Assembly (NCBI GenBank): GCA_024397935.1
Contig: CP073743.1
Coordinates: 1,302,001-1,366,000, forward strand
From: a bacterium SCSIO 12844
Lineage (GTDB): Bacteria; Pseudomonadota; Gammaproteobacteria; Francisellales; Francisellaceae
Length of the DNA stretch: 64,000 bases
Direction: 5' to 3'
Shown: positions 49,878 to 61,000 of the stretch, piece after piece
How positions within the stretch are numbered: the first letter of the stretch is position 1
Layout: the number at the start of each line of letters is the position of its first letter
Translations under genes and position numbers: made by a program
The notes under the pieces: generated by a model
What the model saw: the letters and a program-made list of their open reading frames with translations, nothing else
Databases searched by the model: none
What the model was told of the DNA's origin: nothing

Positions 49878-51158
49878 ATGAGCTACCAAGCACAACTGAA
49901 GACTCAAAATCTCACATTTGGCTGGATTGTTGTTGTCGTTGCTTCATTGATATTTTTCTTTGAATTTGGATTAGGCGTTGTTTTTAATTCATTAGCAAGT
50001 TACATCTCTGAGAGTTATCAGATTAAAATAACTACGGTGTCACTTATTTCAAGTTTGTACTTTTATACCAATATTCTCTTTCTTATCCCTGCAGGCATTT
50101 TAATTGATCGATATTCAGCAAAGGTATGCATGATCTCTGCATTATCATTATGTGCATTAAGTGCTTTTACCATCGCATTTTCGCATAGTATTACATTACT
50201 TATTATTGCAAGATTACTGACAGGCGCTGCTAGTTCATTTTGTTTAATTAGCGTTGTTAGAGTTGCAACCAATTGGTTTCCATCAGAGAGGATGGGCTTA
50301 GTTATTGGTGTTGCCATTGCCATCGGTATGTTAGGTGGTTGGTTTGCTCAAGCACCATTAAGTTACTTAATTGATATTTTTGGCTGGAGAGATGCATTAA
50401 AAATTGTTGGTCTTATTGGTGTTGGTATCATTATCTTAATTTTCTATATTGTCTCTAACACGCCAAAAGCATTGCAGGATTTACGCAAAGAGCAACAAAC
50501 TGAAGTAAAAAATTACTCTATTTTAAAAATGTTAAAACTTGCATTAAAGAAACCACAAAATTGGTTTGCCGCAATTTATACAGGATTAATTAATGTAGGT
50601 ACTTGGATGTTAGGTGGTATGTGGGCAAATGCCTATCTTGGACATGTTTATGGTGTTTCACAACTAAATGCAGCCTATGTAACTGGATTTATGTTTTTTG
50701 GTATGGTCATTGGTTATCCTTTTTGGGGTGGTGTTACACAGTGGTTAAAGCGTCGTAAGCTACCAATGTTAATGGGCTCAATTGCATCTTTAGTTGTCGT
50801 ATTATTACTAATGAATGCATCGAGTAATTTAATGTATTTAGCTATTTTATTTTTTGCATTAGGTTTTGTTACTAGTAGCCAGACTGTTGCCTATCCTTAC
50901 GTTGGTGAAATTAACACAATGCTTGTTACATCCAGTGCAACAAGTGTCGTTTCAATGATGTCTTTATTATGGGGTGGTGTGATTGGTATGCCACTATTTG
51001 GTTATCTAATGAGTGCATATGCTAATACGCACCATGTTCCTTTACAATCAATGGGTACTTATCAGTTTGCCATTTGGATTATTCCTATTGCTTTTATCTT
51101 AAGCTTTCTATTTGCATTATTAACAAAAGAAACCTATTGTGTAAGACAAGTAGATTAA
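49878..51158 (+). CDS. MFS transporter, possible Pht/Fpt-like nutrient importer
   Basis: 426-aa, about 12 TM segments. Motif A variant AGILIDRYSAKV after TM2 and GRD-type WRDALKI after TM6 mark it as MFS. Sequence style (FGWIVVVVASLIFFFEFGLGVVFNSLASYISESY) resembles the phagosomal nutrient transporter branch found in Legionella and Francisella that imports amino acids or nucleosides; this sub-assignment is from memory and tentative. It is divergent from mutS. Confidence 0.8.
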   Translation: MSYQAQLKTQNLTFGWIVVVVASLIFFFEFGLGVVFNSLASYISESYQIKITTVSLISSLYFYTNILFLIPAGILIDRYSAKVCMISALSLCALSAFTIAFSHSITLLIIARLLTGAASSFCLISVVRVATNWFPSERMGLVIGVAIAIGMLGGWFAQAPLSYLIDIFGWRDALKIVGLIGVGIIILIFYIVSNTPKALQDLRKEQQTEVKNYSILKMLKLALKKPQNWFAAIYTGLINVGTWMLGGMWANAYLGHVYGVSQLNAAYVTGFMFFGMVIGYPFWGGVTQWLKRRKLPMLMGSIASLVVVLLLMNASSNLMYLAILFFALGFVTSSQTVAYPYVGEINTMLVTSSATSVVSMMSLLWGGVIGMPLFGYLMSAYANTHHVPLQSMGTYQFAIWIIPIAFILSFLFALLTKETYCVRQVD

Positions 51159-51213
51159 GTATAAAATATAAGAGTAATTACAAAGTTAACAATACGGACG
51201 GTTAGGAGATTCG

Positions 51214-52173
51214 ATGCAATTTTTAGAATTTGAACAACCAATTGCAGATTTAGAAGCAAAAATTGAAGCACTGAAGCAAGTCAATCAAAAGGATGAGAAT
51301 CTTGAATTAAATGATGAAATTCAAAAATTAGAAGAGAAATTAAAAAAGCTCGTTGAAAGTGTATTTACAAATTTAAATGACTGGCAAATTATTCAATTAG
51401 CACGTCACCCTGAACGCCCTTATGCATTAGATTATATTCGAAACTTGTTTACTGATTTTGAAGAGTTACACGGTGATCGTAATTTTGGTGATGATCAGGC
51501 AATTGTTGGCGGGCTAGCTACGATAGATGATCAGCCTGTTATGGTTATTGGCCAACAAAAGGGGCGAACAACTAAAGAAAAGATTAAACGTAATTTTGGT
51601 ATGCCACACCCTGAAGGTTATCGAAAGGCGTTACGTTTAATGAAATTAGCAGAACGTTTTTCAATTCCTGTGATTACTTTGATTGATACACCAGGGGCAT
51701 ATCCGGGTATTAATGCTGAAGCACGAGGTCAAAGTGAAGCAATTGCAAGAAACTTAAAGGAGATGTCTGTTTTAAGAGTGCCTGTAATTTGCGTTGTTAT
51801 TGGTGAAGGTTGTTCTGGTGGTGCACTAGGTATTGGTGTCGGTGATCGCTTTTTAATGCTAAATTACAGTTATTTTGCGACAATTTCACCTGAAGGTTGT
51901 GCATCAATTCTTTGGAAGAGTGCAGATAAAGCTTCACATGCTGCTGAAATTATGGGTATTACTGCACCTAAATTGAAAAAACTTAAACTGATTGATGAAA
52001 TTATCCCTGAACCTTTAGGCGGTGCACATCGAGACATAAATCAGATGGGTAGTATTCTAAAACAAGCATTAGCTAAAGAACTAAAACAATTAAATAAAAT
52101 GGATATCAATACGCTTTTAGACAGCCGTTATCAGAAGATTATGAAGTTTGGTGACTTTTTAGAGCGTAAATGA
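51214..52173 (+). CDS. accA: Acetyl-CoA carboxylase carboxyltransferase alpha
   Basis: Alpha subunit of the carboxyltransferase that makes malonyl-CoA with AccD. 319 aa. Diagnostic: [72 protein letters not shown] and [15 protein letters not shown]. Ribosome-binding site AGGAG before the ATG. It follows the MFS gene by 55 bp; accD is not in the window. Confidence 0.97.
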   Translation: MQFLEFEQPIADLEAKIEALKQVNQKDENLELNDEIQKLEEKLKKLVESVFTNLNDWQIIQLARHPERPYALDYIRNLFTDFEELHGDRNFGDDQAIVGGLATIDDQPVMVIGQQKGRTTKEKIKRNFGMPHPEGYRKALRLMKLAERFSIPVITLIDTPGAYPGINAEARGQSEAIARNLKEMSVLRVPVICVVIGEGCSGGALGIGVGDRFLMLNYSYFATISPEGCASILWKSADKASHAAEIMGITAPKLKKLKLIDEIIPEPLGGAHRDINQMGSILKQALAKELKQLNKMDINTLLDSRYQKIMKFGDFLERK

Positions 52174-52267
52174 TTAATAGAATAGTAACGCTAGATTTCT
52201 AAATAAATCAAATTATTTAAATAAATGTAATTTTATTTGTGATATATTATGGCATTCATAATATCTT

Positions 52268-53524
52268 ATGTGGATAGTTATTATGTTTGACGAGAAACTT
52301 CAAGAAAAGCAATCAAACTTACTTAAAAAAGAAGAGCTATTAATAGTTGCTGTTGAAATGGTTATGGCTATTCGAAAAATCATGAGCTTATCAAGCAATC
52401 AGCCAAGTATAATTAATGAAGATATAAAAGATTTTCATCAGCGTATTACTAAAGGGGTAGAAAATAGGCGTAAAGCTAGAGATCAAAAAGGGATAAGTAA
52501 TCAATATTATACCAGAGAAGAAGCTCAAGAAGTTTTAAATAAACGTTTGGGAAATTGTGGTGAGCTATCATTAGGAGCATTACTATTAGCAGAATTTATT
52601 AATTTAGATGAACTTGGTATAAAATCTGAACAACCAATTTATATGCAGGAAATCTTTGTTGAACCCGATCATCAATTGTGTATTCTTCACCAGTCTCAGA
52701 CACTAGCTTCTCTTATAAAGCCTTGTTTGATTTTTGGTCATTTAAATCAATTAATTAATCACCCCGAGCTTCAAAATGCAATTTTAGTTGATCCATGGAT
52801 CTATAAAGCAACGCCAGTTGTGAGTTTGAAAGCACATCTTATGCATGCCAAAATATTCAAATTAGATCATTATTATGAAGGTAGAGTTTTTACATGTAAT
52901 AATATAAAAAAAATTATTAATGGCTTATATAGTACGCCTGAAACATATGAAGAAAAAATACTATATCATAACTTTTTAAAATACTATAAAGTTGAAAGAG
53001 ATAAAGCTACTCATCAACCTGAGTTGTTAGCTAATGGTTCTAGTTTAGATACAGTGAAACAGCAGTATCAATTAAAACAAGTAATAGATAAACAACTACA
53101 TGATCTAAAATTTAAATTAGGCTATATTGTAAAGCTATCAGAAAAAAAACGAATATTAATTCATAATTGTCAGTCATTATCAGAGTTATGTGCTGTTGCT
53201 TCTACACATCAAGAAAGTGGTTTTTTGCACTTTCACAATACGACCTATACTTGTAAGGTATTAGCAGAGTTACTCAATTCAGATCGATTTGAGCAGTTAA
53301 GAATTTCTATCTATGGGCAAGATGTAAAAATTAGAGTAAGAGATATTAGGAGTATTGCTTTAGGAGAAGATCAAAGGCCGCCTGAAGGCTTTTTCTTAAG
53401 TGAAGGAGACAAGCTAAATGAAGCAAAGTTTTCTCATTCAATTCATAAAAAATCACCAAGTTTATTTTTTGAGGATTATAGAAAATATGATAAAAAGGGA
53501 GATGTAAATCCTTTTATAACTTAG
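52268..53524 (+). CDS. Protein with transglutaminase-like Cys-His-Asp pattern
   Basis: 418-aa protein, not recognised by name. It contains C97 (GNCGELSLGALL), H135 (EPDHQLCIL) and D175 (AILVDPWIY), spaced 38 and 40. The pattern NCGE, then DH, then VDPW is that of transglutaminase-like/papain-fold cysteine enzymes, including bacterial toxins and effectors. No signal peptide or TM segment. The C-terminal half (about 230-418) is helical with a Lys-rich stretch and is unassigned. The start may be 52268 or the in-frame ATG at 52283; neither has a strong ribosome-binding site. An effector role is inference. Confidence 0.7.
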   Translation: MWIVIMFDEKLQEKQSNLLKKEELLIVAVEMVMAIRKIMSLSSNQPSIINEDIKDFHQRITKGVENRRKARDQKGISNQYYTREEAQEVLNKRLGNCGELSLGALLLAEFINLDELGIKSEQPIYMQEIFVEPDHQLCILHQSQTLASLIKPCLIFGHLNQLINHPELQNAILVDPWIYKATPVVSLKAHLMHAKIFKLDHYYEGRVFTCNNIKKIINGLYSTPETYEEKILYHNFLKYYKVERDKATHQPELLANGSSLDTVKQQYQLKQVIDKQLHDLKFKLGYIVKLSEKKRILIHNCQSLSELCAVASTHQESGFLHFHNTTYTCKVLAELLNSDRFEQLRISIYGQDVKIRVRDIRSIALGEDQRPPEGFFLSEGDKLNEAKFSHSIHKKSPSLFFEDYRKYDKKGDVNPFIT

Positions 53525-53543
53525 ATAGAAGCAATATACAAAA

Positions 53544-54452
53544 TTAATTATTTCTGTTTTTTAATAATATGGTTAATGAAACAATTGCCCCAAGAATGCA
53601 AAGTACACCAAGCCAAGAATAAATATTTAATGCTTCATTATAAAATAGTTTTCCCCACATAAGTCCAACAATAGATGCAACACCACCAACTAGTGAATAA
53701 TAGATAGGCCCTGCAAGTTTAATTAAAATAAATAGTACAATATAGCCTGTGCTAGAAAGAATAATTTCAAGTATGATTAGCCAGCTATTGGTATCTAATG
53801 GAAATGTAATTGGGTAAAATTTACCTAAGCTAAGTGTAATGGGCGTTAAGCAAATTGAAGAGGTAATCAGCATACCTAAAGATAAGCTTAATGAGCTTGA
53901 AGGAATAGGTCTAAAAGCTGCAATCCAGATAGCACACAAAGCAAATGATACTGGTGCAATTAAAGCAATAACAGTCCATGGTATATCATGAATACTTGGT
54001 AAGGATAAATTACTGAGAATTGTTAGTATAATACCTAAAAAGCCGATCAAAACGGCAATACAACGTTTGAAAGAAAATGTATCAATGGCAAATAAAATTG
54101 CCAATGGGAAAGTTAGAATCGGTACAGTATTAATTAGTACGGTTAAAATCCCTGATGGTATATGTGCTGCTGAGAAGTACATTACAGTATTAGGTATGAC
54201 AATACCTAATACACCGCAAGCAATATAATAACGGATATAATTTGGCTTTAATGAAAAGGGTATTTTGCCAAAAAGAACAATGATAATTAAAAAAAACATT
54301 GGTCCTAATGATTGCCAAAAACCATAACCTAGTGGATGTACGCCATGAGTCATACAGTAACGAGCAATTGTATAGCCAGAGCCCCATAACGTGCCTAAAA
54401 GTAATAGCAGTCCAATAGATAATAATGATTGTTTAAATTTAGTATCAGTCAT
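53544..54452 (-). CDS. EamA/DMT-family transporter
   Basis: 302-aa inner-membrane protein with about ten TM segments in two EamA halves (1-145 and 155-300). Typical: LLLLLGTLWGSGYTIARYCM at the N-terminus and ISYSW-like LVGGVASIVGLMWGKLFYNEALNIYSWLGVLCILGAI at the end. Family members export metabolites or amino acids. Substrate unknown. It lies 16 bp downstream of the APC permease gene and is likely in one transcript. Confidence 0.9.
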   Translation of the reverse strand: MTDTKFKQSLLSIGLLLLLGTLWGSGYTIARYCMTHGVHPLGYGFWQSLGPMFFLIIIVLFGKIPFSLKPNYIRYYIACGVLGIVIPNTVMYFSAAHIPSGILTVLINTVPILTFPLAILFAIDTFSFKRCIAVLIGFLGIILTILSNLSLPSIHDIPWTVIALIAPVSFALCAIWIAAFRPIPSSSLSLSLGMLITSSICLTPITLSLGKFYPITFPLDTNSWLIILEIILSSTGYIVLFILIKLAGPIYYSLVGGVASIVGLMWGKLFYNEALNIYSWLGVLCILGAIVSLTILLKNRNN

Positions 54453-54468
54453 CAGTATAATTAATCAA

Positions 54469-56352
54469 TTAATCCTTGGTTGAATGAAGTTGATAAGGTA
54501 CTTCAACAATAATTCGGGTTTCTCCTACATGTTCCGTTCGGCTAATTGCACGTAGAGCAAACTTTAACAATGCTGTTTTTTGATTATGCAATAATGACTG
54601 CCAAAAACGATTGGTTTGTGCATTTGGTAATACAATAATTGCAAGTCCTTTTTCAGGATCACGCTTATCAGTTTTATGTATTGCTCTAATTAAGGGACGT
54701 ATCGTTGATTGATAGCTAGATTTAACCACAATTAATTCTTCAGGAATATTAAGTAATTTCCACATTCGAAGTAGCTTATCAGTCTCTTCTTGATTTACAT
54801 TGACAGTTACTGGTGTAATATCATCTGATATGCTTCTAGCAAAATTAACTGCAGCAATGGTTCCTTTATGTAAGCGTGATAATGGAATAATTACTTTAGG
54901 ATGTGTCTTTGGTGCAAGAGAGCTGCGTAATAATTCTTCATCGGTACTTAAACTTAACTCTTTCTCAACACAAGTATAATGTTGTTTAATTTTATAGAAG
55001 ATATAAAAAAGGATTGGCATTGCAACGATAACAATCCAAGCACCTTCTAAGAATTTACTTTCTATAATGACAACTAAGGCAATAAAGGTACACACACAGC
55101 CAAATGCATTAATTAATGCTCTAAACCACCAGAAGCCAACTCTTTTACGTCGTTCAAACCAGACTCGAACTAATCCTGCTTGGCAAAGTGTAAATGCTAA
55201 AAATACACCAAAGGCATAAAGTGGGATTAAGGCACTGGTGTTAGCATCATAGTGGATAATTAAAATAGCAGCTAATACAGCTAAAATGACAATACCATTA
55301 CCAAATGCTAATCGATCACCAACATTTTGTAATTGCTTTGGTAAATAACCATCGCGAGAGATAATCGATGCTAATAATGGAAAACCTGTAAAAGAAGTAT
55401 TGGCTGCTAATAAAAGTACGAGCATGGTAGAAGCTTGCAGTAAGTAGTAACCGATGCCGTCACCAAAGATATGATGACCTAATTGGGATAAGACACTTTC
55501 AGAAGATAGTGGTTCAACTTTTAATTTTAAAGCTAAATAGGCAATACCAATAAACATAATGATCAAAAGCGTAATTAGTGTCATTAATGTTTTAGCGGCA
55601 TTTTTAGCTCTATCTGGTTTAAATGCAGAAACACTGTTTGAGACAGCTTCAATACCAGTCATAGCAGAACAACCTGATGAAAATGCTCTTAAAATTAAGG
55701 TTAATGTTAATGCTTTTGAAGCTTGCTCAATTGCATGAGTATTATGGCTGTGATAAGAAAATTCATGAATATAGCCAGTTAACATAAAAATAATGCCTAA
55801 GAGAACTAATAACAGCACCATAAATATAAAAAGGTAAGTTGGTAGCATGAAGATACTGGCTGATTCACGGATACCACGTAAATTAATCCATGTGATCAAT
55901 AAAATAGCAATTAAAGAGAATAGAACAGCATGATTGCCTAAAGCAGGAAAGGCAGAGGTTACAGCTAAAATACCTGCAGAGATACTTACTGCAACAGTTA
56001 ATACATAGTCAATCATTAAAGCTGCAGCTGCAATCAGTCCTATTTTTGGCCCGAAGTTTTCTCTTGCAACAACATATGCACCACCACCTTGTGGATAGGC
56101 ATCAATTGCTTGTTTATAAGAGATGCCAACAACTAGAATTAATAATGCAATAAAAATGGATATTTGCCAGGAAAATACTAAAGCAGCAGCTCCTGCTGCA
56201 ATTAAGACAGTAAGAATTTCACCGGTTGCATAAGCAACAGAAGATAATGCATCTGATGCAAGAATCGGTAACGCTTTAGTTTTAGATAATTTTTCTTCTT
56301 CAGCTTTTGATTTTGGAATCGGATTACCAAATAATAAGCGTGCAAGTTTCAT
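54469..56352 (-). CDS. KimA-like APC-family permease
   Basis: 627-aa permease of the APC superfamily. The N-terminal LPILASDALSSVAYATGEIL and SYKQAIDAYPQGGGAYVVARENFG match the KUP/KimA (YdaO) type of potassium-proton symporter. About 12 TM segments run to residue 455, and a cytosolic C-terminal domain of about 170 residues follows (VIIPLSRLHKGTIAAVNFARSI), as in KimA. A role in K+ uptake is a family inference; the E. coli-type Kup is more distant. Amino-acid transport is the alternative. Confidence 0.8.
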   Translation of the reverse strand: MKLARLLFGNPIPKSKAEEEKLSKTKALPILASDALSSVAYATGEILTVLIAAGAAALVFSWQISIFIALLILVVGISYKQAIDAYPQGGGAYVVARENFGPKIGLIAAAALMIDYVLTVAVSISAGILAVTSAFPALGNHAVLFSLIAILLITWINLRGIRESASIFMLPTYLFIFMVLLLVLLGIIFMLTGYIHEFSYHSHNTHAIEQASKALTLTLILRAFSSGCSAMTGIEAVSNSVSAFKPDRAKNAAKTLMTLITLLIIMFIGIAYLALKLKVEPLSSESVLSQLGHHIFGDGIGYYLLQASTMLVLLLAANTSFTGFPLLASIISRDGYLPKQLQNVGDRLAFGNGIVILAVLAAILIIHYDANTSALIPLYAFGVFLAFTLCQAGLVRVWFERRKRVGFWWFRALINAFGCVCTFIALVVIIESKFLEGAWIVIVAMPILFYIFYKIKQHYTCVEKELSLSTDEELLRSSLAPKTHPKVIIPLSRLHKGTIAAVNFARSISDDITPVTVNVNQEETDKLLRMWKLLNIPEELIVVKSSYQSTIRPLIRAIHKTDKRDPEKGLAIIVLPNAQTNRFWQSLLHNQKTALLKFALRAISRTEHVGETRIIVEVPYQLHSTKD

Positions 56353-56416
56353 AAAATTGCCTGTTATCAGTTTAGTCCGATTGCAAAATTACACCGATTA
56401 GATCATAAATGCAATC

Positions 56417-57574
56417 TTAAATACACATTTGATAGATCTTGTTGCTATCTTCAAGCGTAATATCTTTATGTTCGCCCAAAGCAATTAAATTATGTTTTTT
56501 AAGACTATCTACAGCTTGTGGTAGCCGAGATATATCAAGATTCTCATATTCAGATAATTGTATTTTAGCGCCAAGACTTTTAAAAAATTCTTTAGTTTTT
56601 TCAATCGCTTGATTAACTTTATCATCATCACTACCGTGATTAATTTGCCAAACACGCTCAGCATATTGAAGTAACTTTTTATATTTCTTATCTTTTTTAT
56701 AAGTCATGACATTTGGCAGGATAATTGCGAGTGTTTGGGCATGATCAAGACCATAAAGTGCTGTTAATTCATGTCCAAGCATATGTGTCGACCAGTCTTG
56801 TGGCACACCTTGGCGAATTAAATTATTCAATGCCATGGTTGCAGCCCACATAATATTTGCTCGTGCATTATAATTTTTAGGGTCTGCAACAACTTTAGGC
56901 CCTTCTTCAATTAAAGTTAATAAAATGCCTTCAGCAAAGCGATCTTGTAGTGGTGCATCTGATGGGTAAGTTAAATATTGCTCCATAACATGGGTAAAAG
57001 CATCAACTACACCATTAATGGTTTGACTTAGGGGTAATGAATAAGTGACAGTAGGATCAAGGACTGAAAAGCTTGGATAAACTAATTCGCTACCAAAAGC
57101 AAGTTTATCGGAAGTTTCACGTCGACTGATTACAGAGCCTGAATTCATTTCAGAGCCAGTAGCAGGTAAGGTTAATACACTACCAAAAGGCATGGCTTTT
57201 TTAACTTCAGCGCCGTTAGCTAAAATATCCCAAGGGTCACCTTCATAATAAACACCAGCTGAAATAAATTTAGCAGCATCAATCACTGAACCGCCACCAA
57301 CAGCTAAGATAAATTCAACTTCATTTGCTTTAATTGTTTCAATGACTTTTAAGCAAGTTTCAAATTCAGGGTTTGGTTCAATACCAGCAAATTCAACGGT
57401 TTTATGATTAGATAATGCATTGATTACTTGTTCATAGACACCATTTTTCTTAATACTACCACCACCATACAGAATTAATACTTTTTTAGATGCATCAATT
57501 GTAGTTGTTAAATTTGCAATTTGCCCTTCACCAAAATAAATTCGGGTAGGGTTATAAAATGTAAAATTTTTCAT
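56417..57574 (-). CDS. Iron-type alcohol dehydrogenase, YqhD-like
   Basis: 385-aa group III alcohol dehydrogenase of the YqhD/BDH branch, which reduces aldehydes with NADPH. The nucleotide site GGGS is at 93-96 (AVGGGSVIDAAKFI). The metal ligands D191, H195, H264 and H278 correspond to D194, H198, H267 and H281 of E. coli YqhD. Length is normal. Detoxification of reactive aldehydes is a plausible role. A ribosome-binding site AAGGAA lies before the ATG. Confidence 0.93.
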   Translation of the reverse strand: MKNFTFYNPTRIYFGEGQIANLTTTIDASKKVLILYGGGSIKKNGVYEQVINALSNHKTVEFAGIEPNPEFETCLKVIETIKANEVEFILAVGGGSVIDAAKFISAGVYYEGDPWDILANGAEVKKAMPFGSVLTLPATGSEMNSGSVISRRETSDKLAFGSELVYPSFSVLDPTVTYSLPLSQTINGVVDAFTHVMEQYLTYPSDAPLQDRFAEGILLTLIEEGPKVVADPKNYNARANIMWAATMALNNLIRQGVPQDWSTHMLGHELTALYGLDHAQTLAIILPNVMTYKKDKKYKKLLQYAERVWQINHGSDDDKVNQAIEKTKEFFKSLGAKIQLSEYENLDISRLPQAVDSLKKHNLIALGEHKDITLEDSNKIYQMCI

Positions 57575-58021
57575 TATATTTCCTTAGTCTAACAATTTTT
57601 AATTTTATTTAAGAGATGTTGAAATGTAGAAATAATATAATAACAGAGCATTGCTAAAAAGTCATTATTTTCATTGTGCAAATTATAAAAAATTTAATAT
57701 AAATGTTTCAAAATTGATAAGTATGATACTAGGTAAGTTTTTCTTTATAACTGAATTAGTTCAGTTTATTTAAGATTATTAAAAGTAACTATATGGTCTG
57801 ATTTATTTATTACAGTGAGTATATTTCATTACCGTCATTTGACGGTACTTAAAGCTTTGTCCCTTTGATAGCGTATAACTTGAGTAGTTTGTTTCACTTT
57901 AAATGGGAGAGAGTTGTGTACCAAATTTTCAAAATTGCAATTAGTTATTTTTAGATATTAAAAATTTTTCATTTATTTGGTTATTAAAAGATTGGGAATT
58001 TTAATTGTTTGGAGGTGAGAT
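57575..58021. other. 447-bp divergent intergenic region
   Basis: AT-rich region between the alcohol dehydrogenase (minus) and the coiled-coil protein gene (plus). It holds an 18-bp palindrome at 57830-57847 and no credible ORF. No -35/-10 pair with good spacing was found; TATAAC at 57874-57879 is a lone -10-like box. It ends in Shine-Dalgarno GGAGGTGA at 58012-58019. Confidence 0.6.
57830..57847. promoter_or_regulatory. 18-bp palindrome, candidate operator
   Basis: TACCGTCATTTGACGGTA: perfect 8-bp arms around a TT spacer, more GC-rich than its surroundings. It lies 175 bp before the coiled-coil gene and 256 bp before the alcohol dehydrogenase start, next to a lone -10-like box. A dimeric repressor or activator site is likely in form, but the regulator is unknown. 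Confidence 0.5.
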
Positions 58022-61000
58022 ATGCCAGATTTTGAGTCTAGTGAGTTTCAAGATGTTATTATAGAAGAAAAAAATGGTGGTCAAATTTATGGTGAATTTA
58101 TGGAAGGTATTGCCATAGGTTTGAAAAGTAAAGGAGAGCTATCTAAAAAACTTTATGAAATAATAAAACAAGATATGACAACGCCTCCATTAGAAAGTCA
58201 CGGTGGTTTTAGTTTTCTTACTGGAAACAGTCATGCTCAAATATTATCTACAGATCAATATTATTCAGAATTTAATAGGCTTTTAGATGAAATTAATACG
58301 ATCAGAAAGAGAGCTGTAATAGATGAAAAGCATAGCATCTACTTTAGAAATACTTTGCAGTTTTTTAGTGAACTTTCAATTTATACCTATGAAAGAACAA
58401 CAGTAAGACTTAAAGAAGATGATACTGCTATTTCAAATTATATTTTTAGCTTATTAAAGCTATTTAAAATAATAATGAGTGATGTTTGTGATAAAAATTC
58501 TACAACTAATTTAGAAGAGATTAAGATCATTTGTGACATTTTAAACACAAATATTAATCATTTAAAGTCCAAGTTTGATACAAATAGTGAAGAAGGGAGA
58601 AGAATTGGTATTTTAGAAGGATTTCAAAAGAAATTCATTAATGATATTCAAGTATATGCCGCATTTAAAAAAGAGAATGCAGGATTTAGCAACTATATTT
58701 CTACAACTCATGAAAAAATTCGTAAAGTTAATAATGAAGCTAAAGATATGGTTTCTGAAATTGCTTATACAACAGAAGATGAAGCGACTAATACAAATCA
58801 ACAAGAGAACGTTAATATTAGTAATATTCATCGGAATATGACCGCACAGTTAGATTTAGAAGTGTTAAATGATACTAATGTAGCTAAATCTATTTATGAT
58901 AAAAGTTTTAAACAATCTGTTGCAGTAGATATTTATCAAAATACATCATTTAATCGAAAAGATTTTCAAGATCAGTTTCAAAATACGGTTAATACTTATT
59001 ATGAACCTCAGATGATATTCTCTATGGATGAAGACGAAGTTATTCTTAGTAATGAAAGTAAAAAGAAAAATGTTACTAAAACTAAAGAAGAATATGAGGC
59101 TGAAATAACTAATAGTAATCCTGTTTTTCCCAAAAAGCCAATTAAGATGAAAGCAGAGCTATCAATTAGAAAAGGCAGTGGATTTAATCGAGATCATGTG
59201 GAGAAATTTGAGATTAAAGATCTTATTAATAACGAATTAACAAGAAGGCTTTATCAACATAAAGTAAGAAGTACTTTAAGAAAACAAGGGATACGTGATG
59301 AAGAAAGTTTAACATTTCTTGAAAGTGAGTGTCTTAAAGCTTTTAATGAGCGTCATCCAGAGTCTAAAGGTACATATTATAAAAATATATTTGATACTAG
59401 ATATAAAAATAATCCAAATAATCAGAGTATTAATGAAAATATAAATGAAAAAGAAAATAAGCTATTTGAATTATTAAATATTTTATCAGCATTAGAAGAG
59501 TGCTTTCAATCAATAGAGTTCTTAACTGATAAATTAGGTGTAATCTGGTGGGCTAAAAATCAAAGAGAAAATTTACGAGAATTAAATACTGCTATTGCTA
59601 GTGCTGAAAAGCAAGCTAATAAAATATTATCTGAAGGTATTTTTGATGATAAGTTATTGCAAAAAGGTTTAGCAGGAAAAATATCAGATCAGTTTAATAA
59701 AATTAAATCAAGTTTTCCATCAGGCGATTTAACTGATTTTAATAGTAAAGTAACGCAATTAACTTCATCAGAAGTTAACTTAGAAGAGTCTATTCTGCAC
59801 TTTTATGACTCCTCTAATTACTTAGCACAAACTGTTGGCGTACAGTTAAAGTTAAAACAAGAGATTAATATACCTTATGGGTATCAAGGTGATGTTAGTA
59901 GAGTTAAAGAAGAACTAGATTTATTTCATCAAGATAATTTAGTTTCACAACAGCTATTTCAGCAAGAGCAAGAAAATTTATTAAAAGCTCGTAAAATTGT
60001 TAGTGATTTGCGTAAAGAGAAAGAAAACTTACGTGAGCAGAACTCCAAGACTCAAGCTACATTAGATGAACTTGAGCAAACTAATAATAAGTTAAATCAA
60101 AATTTAGACAGTGCAAATGATAATCTTTTAAAATTACAAACTCAATTACAAGAAAGAACGAATATAGATAAAAAGCATTTGAATGAATTACTAGAGCCAT
60201 TACAAAAACATTTAGATTCAGCATTAAAAGATAAAGATAAAATAGAGAAAACACAAAAAGATCTAGCTGAATTTGCGGAAAATTTAAAACATAAAACTGC
60301 TACAAATAGTGATGATACAAAATTATTAGATAATTTTGTTCAAACAATTACAAATGCTACAGAATTATTATCAAACTACAAAAAAACTATTGGCTTTCTT
60401 GAAGATTTATCAACCAAGCTAAAAAGTCAATATAACGACATAATAGAGTCTGATATAGGTATTAAACAAACATTTAATAATATTTCAAATGCTATTCAAG
60501 CAAGTAAAGTATGTTCTGAAAATTTTAGTAATAAAATTAAAGAGTTACAAGATGCATTGTTATTCTATAAGAAAGTTGCAGCAGAATTACAAAAAAAATT
60601 AAATGAGCTTACAAGTCAGTTTGATAAAATAAAAAAAGAAAATGAACAGTTAAAAGCTCAATTAAAAGCAAGTGAAAAAAATATAGAAGAGGCAAAATCA
60701 ACAAAAAATATAGAAAATAGCTCAGAAATAGAAGGTCTTAAATCGCAGATTAAGAATAATGAATCTTCGCTTTCTAGTATGGAAAACAAAATAAGTGAAT
60801 ATGAGAACAAAGTAAAAGAGTTAGAAGCTTTAAATAACGAAAAAGATCAACAACTTCGAGAATTAAAACAAAAGTCACAGGATTTTAATAAAATAACTCA
60901 AAATTTTGAACAGAAGAGTCCGGAGTATGATCAACGTAAACAACAATTAGAAAATGAAATATCGCAATTAAGTGGTGATATTAAACAATCAAAAAATCTG

